Below, piece after piece: positions 15,631-25,616 of a DNA stretch of 38,695 bases (position 1 is its first letter; every line of letters starts with the position of its first letter). The DNA is taken from NCBI GenBank assembly GCA_023259375.1, contig JAHFQC010000030.1, positions 9,887-48,581 of the forward strand, written 5' to 3'. The notes beneath the pieces are model-generated. The model did not search any database and was not told the origin of the DNA. It saw nothing but the letters and a program-made list of their open reading frames with translations. The stretch comes from Alphaproteobacteria bacterium (GTDB lineage Bacteria > Pseudomonadota > Alphaproteobacteria > Micropepsales > Micropepsaceae). A program made the translations under genes and the position numbers.

Positions 15631-16806
15631 TCAACACGCCTCGACGCAAAGCGCGATGCCCATGCCGCCGCCGATGCAGAGGGTGGCTAGGCCTTTCTTG
15701 GCGCCGGAACGCTTCATTTCGTGAAGCAGCGTGACGAGGATGCGCGCGCCCGAAGCGCCGATCGGATGGCCGAGCGCGATAGCGCCGCCGTTGCGATTGA
15801 CCTTTGCGGGATCGAAGCCGAGTTCGCGCGTTACCGCGAGCGCCTGGGCGGCGAACGCTTCGTTGGCCTCAATCACATCGAGATCGGTCACGCTCCAGCC
15901 GGCCTTGGCGAGAGCCTTGCGGGAGGCCGGAATGGGACCGGTGCCCATCACAGCCGGATCGACACCGGCGGTCGCCCACGAGGCAATGCGGGCGAGCGGC
16001 GTGATCCCGCGGCGTTTGGCTTCATCGGCCGACATCACGACCAGAGCCGCAGCGCCGTCGTTGATGCCGGACGCATTGCCCGCCGTGACCGTGCCGTCCT
16101 TGGCAAAAGCGGGGCGCAGCTTGGCGAGGATTTCGAGGGTAGTGTCGGGTTTGATGTACTCATCCTTGTCGACCACGACATCGGCTTTGCGGCCTTTGAC
16201 GGTGACCGGAACGATTTCCGCCTGGAAGCGTCCCGCTGATTGCGCGGCCGTGGCCTTCTGCTGCGATGCCAACGCCAACGCATCCTGATCGGCGCGGCTG
16301 ATGCCGTATTGCTTGGCGACATTCTCGGCGGTGATACCCATATGGTAATTGTTGAAGGCATCCCACAGACCGTCCTTGATCATGGTGTCGGTGAGTTCTC
16401 CGGCGCCCATCTTGACGCCAGCGCGCAGATGCACCGCATGAACCGACTGGCTCATCGATTCCTGACCACCCGCGACCACGATGGAAGCATCGCCAGCGGC
16501 GATCGCCTGTGCTGCCAGTGCCACGGCGCGAAGGCCTGAACCACAGACCTGATTGATACCGATGGCCGTGGTTTCGACCGGCAAACCGGCTGCCAGTACT
16601 GCCTGACGTGCAGGGTTCTGCCCCTGACCGGCGCCCAGCACCTGCCCAAGAACGACTTCATCGACATCGGCGGGCGCGAGCCCTGCCCGATCCAGCGCCG
16701 CACGGAGCGCAGTTTCGCCGAGCTTGATGGCGGCCACGGTCGCGAAGGCACCGTTGAAGGAGCCGATCGGTGTGCGGGCGGCGGAGGCAATGACGATCCC
16801 GGTCAT
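15631..16806 (-). CDS. acetyl-CoA C-acetyltransferase (thiolase)
   Basis: 391 residues, the usual length for biosynthetic-type thiolases (AtoB/PhaA). The acyl-accepting Cys88 lies in [10 protein letters not shown], the conserved His in [17 protein letters not shown] and the second catalytic Cys in [10 protein letters not shown] near the end. It condenses two acetyl-CoA or cleaves acetoacetyl-CoA in the cytoplasm. The start ATG at 16806 follows GGAG by six bases; a frame extending to 16902 adds 32 unlikely residues. It is third in the SDR-thiolase-thiolase series, 106 bases after the second thiolase, and probably closes the acid-degradation branch of the locus. Confidence 0.9.
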   Translation of the reverse strand: MTGIVIASAARTPIGSFNGAFATVAAIKLGETALRAALDRAGLAPADVDEVVLGQVLGAGQGQNPARQAVLAAGLPVETTAIGINQVCGSGLRAVALAAQAIAAGDASIVVAGGQESMSQSVHAVHLRAGVKMGAGELTDTMIKDGLWDAFNNYHMGITAENVAKQYGISRADQDALALASQQKATAAQSAGRFQAEIVPVTVKGRKADVVVDKDEYIKPDTTLEILAKLRPAFAKDGTVTAGNASGINDGAAALVVMSADEAKRRGITPLARIASWATAGVDPAVMGTGPIPASRKALAKAGWSVTDLDVIEANEAFAAQALAVTRELGFDPAKVNRNGGAIALGHPIGASGARILVTLLHEMKRSGAKKGLATLCIGGGMGIALCVEAC

Positions 16807-16912
16807 GGAAGTCTCCTGCAATTTCACGGGAGGAAAAGGATCGAGGTGAGCAATCGGGCGCGGCAAGGGCGGCATGATTGCAGAGCGCTCCCGGCCACTC
16901 ACCTCGAAAGAC

Positions 16913-18088
<1,176 letters not shown>

Positions 18089-18089
18089 G

Positions 18090-18980
18090 TCAGGCTCCCT
18101 TCTTGTCGGGAGCGACGTAGCCGGCTTTCTTCAGCTCGACCTCGCTCTGCATGAAGCCGTAAGGCGGCACGATTTCGCCGGTGCGATCCACGACCTCCGC
18201 CCAGCGCGCCATCAGTTCGTCGGCGGACGGCGGGTTGCCGGGAACATGAATGCCTTTGGTCAGGGTAATGTTGGCGATTTCGAAACCGCCGGCACCGGCG
18301 CAGAGGATCGCGCGCGTCGGAGCGCCTTCATCGACCAGCGCCAGGATCGCAGGCGCAACGAAATCGGGCTGCAGCAGCTTGAGCTGCTCGTCGGGCAGGA
18401 CGCCCGCGGTCATGCCGGTCGCCGCGGTGGGCGCGATGGCGTTGACATGGATGCCGTACTTGGCGCCTTCGATCGCCAAGGTCTGCATCAGGCCGACGAG
18501 GCCCATCTTGGCGACGCTGTAGTTCGACTGGCCGAAATTGCCATACAGGCCCGACGACGAGGTCGTCATCACGACGCGGCCGTACTTCTGCGCCCGCATC
18601 GTCTCCCATACCGCCTTGGTACAGGTGACGGAGCCCATGACATGGACTTCGAAGATCAGGCGGAAATCATCGAGCGAGATCTTGGCGAACGACTTGTCGC
18701 GCAGGATGCCGGCGTTGTTGACGAGAATGTCGACGCGCTTCCAGTCCCGGACGGTCTCCTCGACCATCGCCTGGACGGCTGCCACGTCAGCCACCGAGCA
18801 CTTGAACGCGCGCGCCTCGCCACCGGCCGCCACGATTTCCTGCGCCACAGTGTCCGCGCCGTCGCCGAGATCGTTCACCACAACCCGGGCGCCGCGCTGC
18901 GCCAACTGCAGGGCATAGCTCCGCCCCAGACCGCCACCGGCCCCGGTTACGATTGCAACTCGTCCATTCAGATCAATCAC
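18090..18980 (-). CDS. SDR, (3R)-hydroxyacyl-CoA dehydrogenase type
   Basis: 296 residues with [13 protein letters not shown] (cofactor loop, 12-24), [18 protein letters not shown] and the catalytic Tyr-x-x-x-Lys in [26 protein letters not shown] and the long C-terminal tail after the SDR core are features of the dehydrogenase part of multifunctional enzyme type 2 (HSD17B4 group), so a role in beta-oxidation of 3-hydroxyacyl-CoA is likely. The start codon is a GTG (18978-18980) with GGAG six bases upstream. It is the first gene of the operon with the two thiolases and diverges from the TonB receptor across an operator-bearing gap. Confidence 0.86.
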   Translation of the reverse strand: MIDLNGRVAIVTGAGGGLGRSYALQLAQRGARVVVNDLGDGADTVAQEIVAAGGEARAFKCSVADVAAVQAMVEETVRDWKRVDILVNNAGILRDKSFAKISLDDFRLIFEVHVMGSVTCTKAVWETMRAQKYGRVVMTTSSSGLYGNFGQSNYSVAKMGLVGLMQTLAIEGAKYGIHVNAIAPTAATGMTAGVLPDEQLKLLQPDFVAPAILALVDEGAPTRAILCAGAGGFEIANITLTKGIHVPGNPPSADELMARWAEVVDRTGEIVPPYGFMQSEVELKKAGYVAPDKKGA

Positions 18981-19073
18981 GTGCGTCTCCTGTCCTTTTC
19001 ACGGCCGCGGTGCTGCAGGAACGAGCCAGACTTGGTCTCGCACCTTCGCAGTCCGCCTTGGGCCCCCTATTTC

Positions 19074-19095
19074 ATTCACTCTCACATTAATGAGT
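19074..19095. promoter_or_regulatory. operator A (22-bp dyad) between SDR and TonB-receptor genes
   Basis: Outer arms ATTCAC (19074-19079) and ATGAGT (19090-19095) with a 10-base interval. Read as half-sites these are GAGTGAAT and TAATGAGT around a 6-base centre. The same dyad occurs at 23301, 30030 and 33158. It lies 94 bases before the SDR start and 109 bases before the receptor start, so it could control both. Confidence 0.65.
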
Positions 19096-19203
19096 ATTGA
19101 TTGTCTAGTGAGTTTATGGCAGCGTGACAGAATGCGCGACAACGCGCGGGTAAGCGCCACAGAGCGCACGGGAAACGCAGATCACGAATTCAGAGAGGGG
19201 ATA

Positions 19204-21594
19204 ATGAGGACCTACGGACTACTGGTGGGCGCTTCGGCGCTGGCGATATCCTGTTGTGCGACAGCGTTCGCAGCGGATCCGCCGTCATCCAAAAAGGAGA
19301 CCGCCGAACTCGAGACGGTGGTCGTCACCGGCCAGCGCCGCACCGAAAACCTGCAAACGACAGGTGTCGCGGCGACGGTTCTGACCGCGACCGACATCGA
19401 GAACAAGAACGTCGTCAAGATCGACGATTTGCAGTTCACCGCGCCCGCCGTGGTGATCAACAATTTCGGCCAGGGCATCAACTTCAGCATTCGCGGCGTC
19501 GGCAAAGGCGAGACCAACACCCAAACGCTCACGGGCGTCATCACCTATCGCGACGGTGTGGCGACCTTCCCCGGCTATTTCACGGAAGAGCCCTATTACG
19601 ACATCGCCGGCGTCGAAGTGTATCGCGGCCCGCAAGGCACCTTTGTCGGCCAGAACGCGACCGGTGGCGCGGTGTTCGTCCGTACCAACGATCCCGAGAT
19701 CGGCGGCGGCTATAACGGCTACATCCTCGGACAGGTCGGCAACTACTACAACGCGCACGTCCAGGGCGCGGTCAACATCCCGGTCAACGATACGTTTGCG
19801 GCGCGCGTCTCGTTCTTCACCTATCGCCGATCGAGCTATTTCTCCATCACCGATAGCGATCCGAAGGACAATTGTCCCGGCCACAAATATACCGACTGCA
19901 AGCCCGGCTATAACCCCGGCGATGCGCAGTGGGCGGCAGGCCGCGTCAGCCTGTTGTGGAAGCCGACCGACGCATTGACGGTCTCGCTCAAATACGACGC
20001 TGATTATCTCGATAACGGCGCCTATCCGGCCGGCAACTACACCGAGACCTGGAAGACCTGGCCGACCAAAGGCGGCATTCCGGCACCGGCAGAATGGACG
20101 GCCAATGGCGGCATCAATCCGCACTACAGCGACGACATCTTCCACGTCACCGCCAATGCGCCGCAATACGCCCTCGACCGTTTCACCCGCGGCGTATTGA
20201 AAGTGGATTATGTGTTCCCCGACGGGATCACGCTGCGCTCCGTATCAGGCTTCCAGAACGGCAACACCAACTGGTCGGCTGATCTCGACGCGACGGACTA
20301 CGGCACCTATTCGTCGGGCAGCGCTTACGCCCGGCCCAACAATTGGGGCTTCTTCGATCACGTCGACGAAACGATCTGGTCGCAGGAATTCAACCTGATC
20401 TCGCCCGACACGTGGCGCGTCAACTGGGTGCTCGGCCTCTCCGCACAATCGGACATCTACGATTTTCCGCAAGGCAAGTTCTACACCCTCGTCCCGGCCA
20501 ACGGCGGCGTGAGCCGTCCCGGCATCGACACCACGACCCAATCGACGTTGTGGGGACAGAATTATCAGTCTTCCTACGCCGTGTTCGGCCAGATCGGCTA
20601 CCACATCACGCCGAAACTCGAGGTCCAACTGGGCGGGCGCTATTCGATCAACCGCACCACCAACAACGTCACCTGGAACCAATACGGTCTGATTGCGAGC
20701 CAGAGCGGCAAGGCTGGCAATTTCGAGAAGTCCAATAACTTCTCCTACAAGACGTCGCTCAACTGGACCATCAACGACGACAACTTCGCCTACGCCTTCA
20801 TCGCCACCGGCTACAAGCCGGGCGGCCTCAATCCGCCGATCTACAATGCCGTTCAGCCCAAGCCGTTCGGGCCGGAGACCATCATCTCCTATGAAACCGG
20901 CTGGAAGTCGACGATGCTCGACGGCCATCTGCGCAGTTCGATCGATGCCTATTACAACGCCTACAAGGGCTTCATCGTCACGATCGGCTATCCGGACTTC
21001 ACCTATCCTGGCTATGCCACCGAGGTGAACAATCCTTCGACGACGGTGTCCTACGGCTTCGAAGCGGAATTGCAGGCGGTGTTCGGCGACTTCCGCGGCA
21101 CAGCGGGTCTGGGACTGATGCATCAGTCGATCGGCAAGTTCTACGCCATCGACGCTCGCGCCGTGACCGGCTTCGGGTTCGGCAAATGCGACCCGAGCAA
21201 GGGCGGGCTTCCCGATCAGTACGGCCTGCTGCCGCCGACCAATGTGTGCGTAAACCTCGCCGGTCATGCGATGACCTATGCGCCGCTGTTCACCTTCAAT
21301 CTCGGCGCCGAATACACGTTCCACCTCAAGAGCGGCGACACCCTGACGCCGCGCCTCAACTTCGGCCATCAGTCGCCGCAATGGGCGTCGTTGTTCGCCA
21401 ACGAAGGCCTGGGCGACCGCATCGAAGCGCGCAACCTGCTCGGCGGCCAGTTCGAGTGGAAGCACGACACCTATATCGCGTCGCTGTACGGCACCAACCT
21501 GCTCGACCAGCATTACACGGCAGCCGTTCTGAGGCCGCTGCGCATGCCCGGACCGCCGCGTGAGTACGGCATCCGCGTCACCAAAGTGTTCTGA
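19204..21594 (+). CDS. TonB-dependent outer-membrane receptor
   Basis: 796 residues. A signal peptide (about 1-26, ending CCATAFA) is followed by a TonB-box-like ETVVVTGQRR and a plug domain (ATDIENKNVVKIDDLQFTAP, INFSIRGVG, VEVYRGPQGTFVGQNATGGA). A 22-strand-type barrel rich in aromatic and Asn/Gly turns then runs to the terminal Phe of IRVTKVF, as in outer-membrane proteins. Such receptors import scarce or bulky ligands across the outer membrane with TonB energy. The ATG at 19204 has a strong AGAGGGG before it; a frame from 19090 runs through the promoter region and is rejected. Given its neighbours the ligand is likely an acylated organic compound rather than iron; no siderophore genes are present. 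Confidence 0.92.
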   Translation: MRTYGLLVGASALAISCCATAFAADPPSSKKETAELETVVVTGQRRTENLQTTGVAATVLTATDIENKNVVKIDDLQFTAPAVVINNFGQGINFSIRGVGKGETNTQTLTGVITYRDGVATFPGYFTEEPYYDIAGVEVYRGPQGTFVGQNATGGAVFVRTNDPEIGGGYNGYILGQVGNYYNAHVQGAVNIPVNDTFAARVSFFTYRRSSYFSITDSDPKDNCPGHKYTDCKPGYNPGDAQWAAGRVSLLWKPTDALTVSLKYDADYLDNGAYPAGNYTETWKTWPTKGGIPAPAEWTANGGINPHYSDDIFHVTANAPQYALDRFTRGVLKVDYVFPDGITLRSVSGFQNGNTNWSADLDATDYGTYSSGSAYARPNNWGFFDHVDETIWSQEFNLISPDTWRVNWVLGLSAQSDIYDFPQGKFYTLVPANGGVSRPGIDTTTQSTLWGQNYQSSYAVFGQIGYHITPKLEVQLGGRYSINRTTNNVTWNQYGLIASQSGKAGNFEKSNNFSYKTSLNWTINDDNFAYAFIATGYKPGGLNPPIYNAVQPKPFGPETIISYETGWKSTMLDGHLRSSIDAYYNAYKGFIVTIGYPDFTYPGYATEVNNPSTTVSYGFEAELQAVFGDFRGTAGLGLMHQSIGKFYAIDARAVTGFGFGKCDPSKGGLPDQYGLLPPTNVCVNLAGHAMTYAPLFTFNLGAEYTFHLKSGDTLTPRLNFGHQSPQWASLFANEGLGDRIEARNLLGGQFEWKHDTYIASLYGTNLLDQHYTAAVLRPLRMPGPPREYGIRVTKVF

Positions 21595-21741
21595 TCCATG
21601 CCTGCCGGTCGCCGCGCTCACGTTACCAGCCGGCGGCCGGCATTTTCTTCGACGGACCGATCGGATGCGAGCAGCACCGCTCCGAACAACGGTCAGGTAA
21701 CGCCAGTTTTCAGCACGTATCCTGAAAGGTTCGTTCCCAAC

Positions 21742-23070
21742 ATGCGTACTGCATCCATACCAGCGAAGAAAATCACCGCCACCGAAGCGGCCGCACTGGT
21801 GAAATCCGGCGACTGGCTCGACTACAGCGCCTGCCTCGGCCAGCCCGATGTGTTCGATGAGGCCCTCGCCGCCCGCGCTTCCGAACTCAGTGATGTCGGC
21901 ATCCGCTGCAGCCTTTGCGCCAAGCCGCGGGCGGTTCTCGAAGCCGATCCCGACGGCCGGCATTTCCATTGGCATAGCTGGCATCTGTCCGCCTATGAGC
22001 GTCGCAAGTCCGATATCGGCATCGCCACGCATATTCCCGAACATCTGGGCGAGATTCCCGACTATTACCGCCGCTTCCTGCCCCCGATCGATATCGTCGC
22101 GATCAAGGTGCATCCGGCCGATAAGGACGGCTGGTTCAATTTCGGTCCCACCGCGCTGTGGGCCCGCGCCATCATCGAGAGCGCCAAGACCGTGATCGTC
22201 GAAGTGTCGACGGCGGTGCCATATGTGTTCGGCAAGGACAACGCCATCCATATCAGCGAAGTCGACTACATCATCGACGGCGACAACCAGCCCCTGCCCG
22301 AACTGAAGGCGCCGCCGATCTCCGACATCGACCGCACCATCGCCCAGCACATCGCCGGCGAATTCGAAGACGGCGCCTGCCTGCAGATCGGCATCGGCGG
22401 CATGCCCAATGCGGTGTGCTCGCTGCTTCGCGATTCCGGCGCCAAGGATCTCGGCATCCATACCGAGATGCTGACCGACGGACTGATCGCGCTTTACAAG
22501 GCCGGCATCGTCAACGGCGCCAGGAAGCAGATTGATCCCGGCAAGTGCGTTTTCGCCTTCGCGCACGGATCGCAAAGCATGTACGAGGCCACCGATCGCA
22601 ATCCCGACATGCTGTGCTGCGCCACCGACTACACCAACGCCCCGCACATCGTGATGCAGAACGACAAGGTGTTCTCGATCAACTCCACCACCCAAATGGA
22701 CCTGCAAGGCCAGGCGGCGTCGGAAAGTGACGGCCATCGCCAGATTTCGGGAACCGGCGGACAGGCGCAGTTCGCCCGCGGCGCTTATGCCTCCAAAGGC
22801 GGCAAGTCGTTCATCTGCATGCCGTCGGTGTTCGAGAAGAATGGCGTCCGCAAGAGCCGGATCGTGCTCAATCTGACGCCCGGCAACATCGTCACCACGC
22901 CGCGAACCGACGTCATGTACGTCGTCACCGAGTACGGGTTGATCAACCTGAAAGGCAAATCGATCCCCGAGCGCGTCCGCGCCATGATCAGCCTCGCCCA
23001 CCCCGATTATCGCGAAGAGCTTGAGCGGCAGGCTTACGAAAACCGGCTTCTACCGCGGGCGGGCCACTGA
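21742..23070 (+). CDS. acetyl-CoA hydrolase/transferase family CoA-transferase
   Basis: 442 residues of the Cat1/butyryl-CoA:acetate CoA-transferase type. GIGGMPNAV (217-225) is the CoA-binding loop, and Glu242 in GIHTEMLTDG is the catalytic glutamate that forms the CoA thioester. YVVTEYGLINLKGKSIPERV near the end is typical. By family it moves CoA between an acyl-CoA and acetate or another short acid, activating released acids without ATP. The start at 21742 gives the family N-terminus; a frame from 21598 adds 48 unconserved residues. It lies 147 bases after the receptor and ends before a strong terminator, so the receptor and this gene could be one unit. Confidence 0.88.
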   Translation: MRTASIPAKKITATEAAALVKSGDWLDYSACLGQPDVFDEALAARASELSDVGIRCSLCAKPRAVLEADPDGRHFHWHSWHLSAYERRKSDIGIATHIPEHLGEIPDYYRRFLPPIDIVAIKVHPADKDGWFNFGPTALWARAIIESAKTVIVEVSTAVPYVFGKDNAIHISEVDYIIDGDNQPLPELKAPPISDIDRTIAQHIAGEFEDGACLQIGIGGMPNAVCSLLRDSGAKDLGIHTEMLTDGLIALYKAGIVNGARKQIDPGKCVFAFAHGSQSMYEATDRNPDMLCCATDYTNAPHIVMQNDKVFSINSTTQMDLQGQAASESDGHRQISGTGGQAQFARGAYASKGGKSFICMPSVFEKNGVRKSRIVLNLTPGNIVTTPRTDVMYVVTEYGLINLKGKSIPERVRAMISLAHPDYREELERQAYENRLLPRAGH

Positions 23071-23117
23071 CCTGCGGACCAAAGCCGGTGAACGCCTCCC
23101 TTTTGCTGTAGACCCTC

Positions 23118-23148
23118 GGCGTCCCGGACACGGGGCGCCTATTTTTTT
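23118..23148 (+). terminator. intrinsic terminator after the CoA-transferase
   Basis: The stem GGCGTCCCG (23118-23126) and CGGGGCGCC (23131-23139) encloses the loop GACA; one pair is a G-T wobble. It is followed by TA and seven T (23142-23148). This ends the receptor/CoA-transferase transcript before the TetR promoter. Confidence 0.88.
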
Positions 23149-23265
23149 GGCTGGTGCCGCGACGCCAAACCGCAACCTAAAGTATTCATTCCCGATTGCA
23201 TGGTTCCGCGCAAGAAAATGAAATATGTATTGACGCTCAGCCGAACCGTCCCTGGGCACAAGCGA

Positions 23266-23293
23266 TTGACAACTGTCGATTGCGCGCTTAATT
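23266..23293 (+). promoter_or_regulatory. putative promoter of the TetR gene
   Basis: A perfect -35 TTGACA (23266-23271) lies 16 bases before a weak -10 TTAATT (23288-23293). The predicted start of transcription is near 23300, exactly where operator D begins. Confidence 0.45.
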
Positions 23294-23300
23294 CGCAGAC

Positions 23301-23322
23301 AGTCATTATTCCGCGAATGAAT
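23301..23322. promoter_or_regulatory. operator D (22-bp dyad) upstream of the TetR gene
   Basis: Arms AGTCAT (23301-23306) and ATGAAT (23317-23322) with 10 bases between; half-sites TAATGACT and GAATGAAT. It has the same spacing as operators A, B and C. Its place over the predicted +1 would suit autorepression. A poorer copy, with one good half (ATTCATTC, 23184-23191), lies at 23184-23205. Confidence 0.6.
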
Positions 23323-23367
23323 CAGTCAGTGGTCCGAATGATCGGGCCGTATCTTCAGGGTGTCGTC

Positions 23368-24057
23368 ATGTCGGAAGCTGCGAGCATGAAACCAGAGGCA
23401 ACGGCCAAGCGCCCCCGTCGCAGCAAAGCCGAACAGCGCGCCGAAAGCCTCGAGCAGATTCTTGATGCGTCCGAGTACCTGTTCTCGAAAAACGGGTTCT
23501 ATGGCGTCACCTTGCGCGATGTCGCCGAGCGGGTTGGCATTCATACGACGCTGCTGCACTACTACTTCGAAGACAAACGCGACCTGTTCCAGGCCGTGTT
23601 CGAGCGCCGCGCCGGCACGACCCGTGAGCGCCGCATGGAAGCGCTGGAAAAATACGAAGCCGAAGCCGGCGATCATCCCACTGTCGAAGGCGCGCTCAGG
23701 GCGTTCCTCGATACCGATCTCGATCTCTATCGCCAGGGCGGCGAGCAGTGGATGAACTATGCCGCCTTCGTCGCCCGCGTCTCCAATACGCAAGAAGGCG
23801 CGGAGATGATGCAGGTCCTGTTCGACCCGGTCGTTCTTAAGCTGGTCAAGCTGCTGAAGCGGGCGCTGCCGGGCTACACCGAAGAGGACATTTTCTGGGG
23901 CTACCACTTCGTCACCGGCGCGCTGATGAACACGCTGGCGCGTACCGGCCGCATCGATCATCTGTCCGGCGGAAAGTGCAAATCCGACGACTTCGAAGCG
24001 ATCAAGCAGCGCATGGCCAAGTTCATGGCGGCGGGCTTTTTGACCCTCAAGCCGTAG
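23368..24057 (+). CDS. TetR-family transcriptional regulator
   Basis: 229 residues. After a basic leader (KRPRRSKAEQRAES) comes the TetR DNA-binding domain: ILDASEYLFSKNGFYGVTLR, DVAERVGIHTTLLHYYF (recognition helix) and EDKRDLFQAVFERR, about residues 31-81. A helical ligand-binding domain follows (EGALRAFLDTDLDLYRQGGE, FWGYHFVTGALMNTLARTGR). I place the start at the ATG at 23368, with AGGG seven bases upstream; the longer frame from 23200 would run through the promoter and operator D. As the only one-component regulator in this part of the window, with four matching dyads at nearby promoters, it is the likely repressor of the locus, released by an acyl-CoA or related metabolite. Its 3' end overlaps the converging esterase gene by 11 bases. 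Confidence 0.88.
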   Translation: MSEAASMKPEATAKRPRRSKAEQRAESLEQILDASEYLFSKNGFYGVTLRDVAERVGIHTTLLHYYFEDKRDLFQAVFERRAGTTRERRMEALEKYEAEAGDHPTVEGALRAFLDTDLDLYRQGGEQWMNYAAFVARVSNTQEGAEMMQVLFDPVVLKLVKLLKRALPGYTEEDIFWGYHFVTGALMNTLARTGRIDHLSGGKCKSDDFEAIKQRMAKFMAAGFLTLKP

Positions 24058-25603
24058 CCGGGTTCTTCGGCGACCACAGCCCGACATTCCAGTTCCAGGC
24101 GATATCGTGCGCCCGGCGGCGGCGTACGACTTCCTCGTGCAGCGCATACATGCCCGGCAAGAGATCGCGCGCGGGGCGGGGCGCGTTTTCAAATACCATC
24201 GCCTCGCCTGCCCGTCCGAACGCGGGCCATTCCGGAGCATTCACTGCCGCGGGCTGGCCGTTGCGGGCGAAACTCGACCAATAGTCGATCATGGTGTCGG
24301 AAAGCGCGCGTTCTTGCGATGTTGAAGGCATATTCGGCCAGCGCGAGGTGGTGCGGTCGGCGGTACCGAACACATAGGGGATTTCGCTGCCGTGGAAGGC
24401 ATGCCGCCCGCTCGAATCCGCGGCCGGATAGCCGTGATCCCAGAAATAGAGATACGACGGCTGGCCGAGCGCGGCTTGCCTACGGACCAAGCGTTCCGCC
24501 GTCCAACCATAAAGCGCATCGCGAGTTCCGCCGTAGAGGCTCTCCTGCACGTCGGTGGCGGGATAGAGCCGCAAATAGTCGCCGGCGAGATCGCCGTAGC
24601 GGTCGCAGATGACGGCTTCGTATTCGGCCGCCGTCGCTGGCGGCGGCGGAACCAGGAAAGTCAGTGAGCGGATTTCGCCGCTATTGAACCCGGCCAGCAG
24701 CGGCACCGGCGCCTGCTCGCCGCGATCGAACACGTCGACAAGCTGATCGGGCAGCACATGGCCGTCGATGGCGCCGAACGGCGCGAACCCCACCGAGGAT
24801 GCTGCTAACGCCAGTTCGAGGGCCGGCATCGCCCGCAACGCCGCGATATCGGACGCTAGCGCCTCAGCCAGCTTGGTGCCGTCTTCTTCGGCCGACGGAA
24901 GACCATGGCGGCGCTCTTTCAGCATCGGCGTCGTGATCATGTAGGCACTTTGGGCGATCGCTTTGGCGAACAATCCGCGCGCCAGCGGTGACGCCATCAG
25001 GTACATGACGCTGAGGGCGCCTGCGGACTCGCCGGCGATGGTCACATTGGCCGGATCGCCACCGAAGGCTGCAATATTGCGGTGGATCCAGCGCAGCGCT
25101 TCGATCTGATCGAGCAGACCGTAATTGCCGCTGATCCCGAGCGGGTTTTCGGCGCTGAGATCAGGATGAGCGAGCCAGCCGAATACGCCCAGCCGGTAAT
25201 TGATCGTGACCACGACGATCCCGCGCGAGGCCAGCCTGGCGCCATCATAGAAGCCTTCGCGGCTGGAACCGATGACGAGCGAGCCGCCATGAATCCAGAC
25301 CAGCACCGGCGCGCCGGTAACGCCTGCAGGGGACCAGATGTTGAGCGTCAGGCAGTCCTCGCTCATCGGCTGCGGCTGATCGGCCGAGATCTCATAGATG
25401 CTGCCGGGCTTGGACGGCGGCTGGATCGCGGCGGCCCCGAGGTCCAATGCGCGCCGGACGCCGGACCAGCGCGAGACGGGCTGCGGCGGCTGCCAGCGCT
25501 CCGGCGGCTCCGCATAGGGAATACCCTTGAAGACATGCAGCGCGCCACTCTGCACGCCTTCCACGGCGCCGTCAGGGGCTTCGACAATCGGTCCAGACGT
25601 CAT
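24047..25603 (-). CDS. type-B carboxylesterase, cytoplasmic
   Basis: A 518-residue alpha/beta hydrolase of the carboxylesterase/lipase type B family. SEDCLTLNIWSP (81-92), the oxyanion loop HGGS (105-108), the nucleophile Ser193 in GESAGALSV, GFNSGEIRSL (acid region) and the catalytic His in HAFHGSEIPYVFG are all visible. It starts directly with mature-like sequence, so it should stay in the cytoplasm, unlike its paralogue just upstream. The ATG at 25603 follows GGAG and AGGG. It is last in the MFS-MFS-esterase-esterase operon, 13 bases after the previous stop. The expected role is release of acyl groups from an imported ester. Confidence 0.9.
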   Translation of the reverse strand: MTSGPIVEAPDGAVEGVQSGALHVFKGIPYAEPPERWQPPQPVSRWSGVRRALDLGAAAIQPPSKPGSIYEISADQPQPMSEDCLTLNIWSPAGVTGAPVLVWIHGGSLVIGSSREGFYDGARLASRGIVVVTINYRLGVFGWLAHPDLSAENPLGISGNYGLLDQIEALRWIHRNIAAFGGDPANVTIAGESAGALSVMYLMASPLARGLFAKAIAQSAYMITTPMLKERRHGLPSAEEDGTKLAEALASDIAALRAMPALELALAASSVGFAPFGAIDGHVLPDQLVDVFDRGEQAPVPLLAGFNSGEIRSLTFLVPPPPATAAEYEAVICDRYGDLAGDYLRLYPATDVQESLYGGTRDALYGWTAERLVRRQAALGQPSYLYFWDHGYPAADSSGRHAFHGSEIPYVFGTADRTTSRWPNMPSTSQERALSDTMIDYWSSFARNGQPAAVNAPEWPAFGRAGEAMVFENAPRPARDLLPGMYALHEEVVRRRRAHDIAWNWNVGLWSPKNPATA

Positions 25604-25616
25604 CGCCCTGCTCCAC

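Noticed and set aside
16807..16912. A TTCACGGGAGGAAA stretch on the plus strand between the thiolase genes
   Set aside because: It looks like a ribosome site, but no open frame with any support follows it on that strand.
21634..21652. GC-rich inverted repeat after the TonB receptor as a terminator
   Set aside because: GCCGGC occurs twice in a row near a short T-rich stretch, but no stem with a proper loop and T-tract forms. Read-through into the CoA-transferase gene looks as likely.
20245..23001. A 918-codon open frame on the minus strand
   Set aside because: It lies opposite the TonB receptor and CoA-transferase genes, which have clear family motifs. Its translation is low-complexity and Gly/Asp/Arg-rich, typical of the antisense frame of GC-rich coding DNA.
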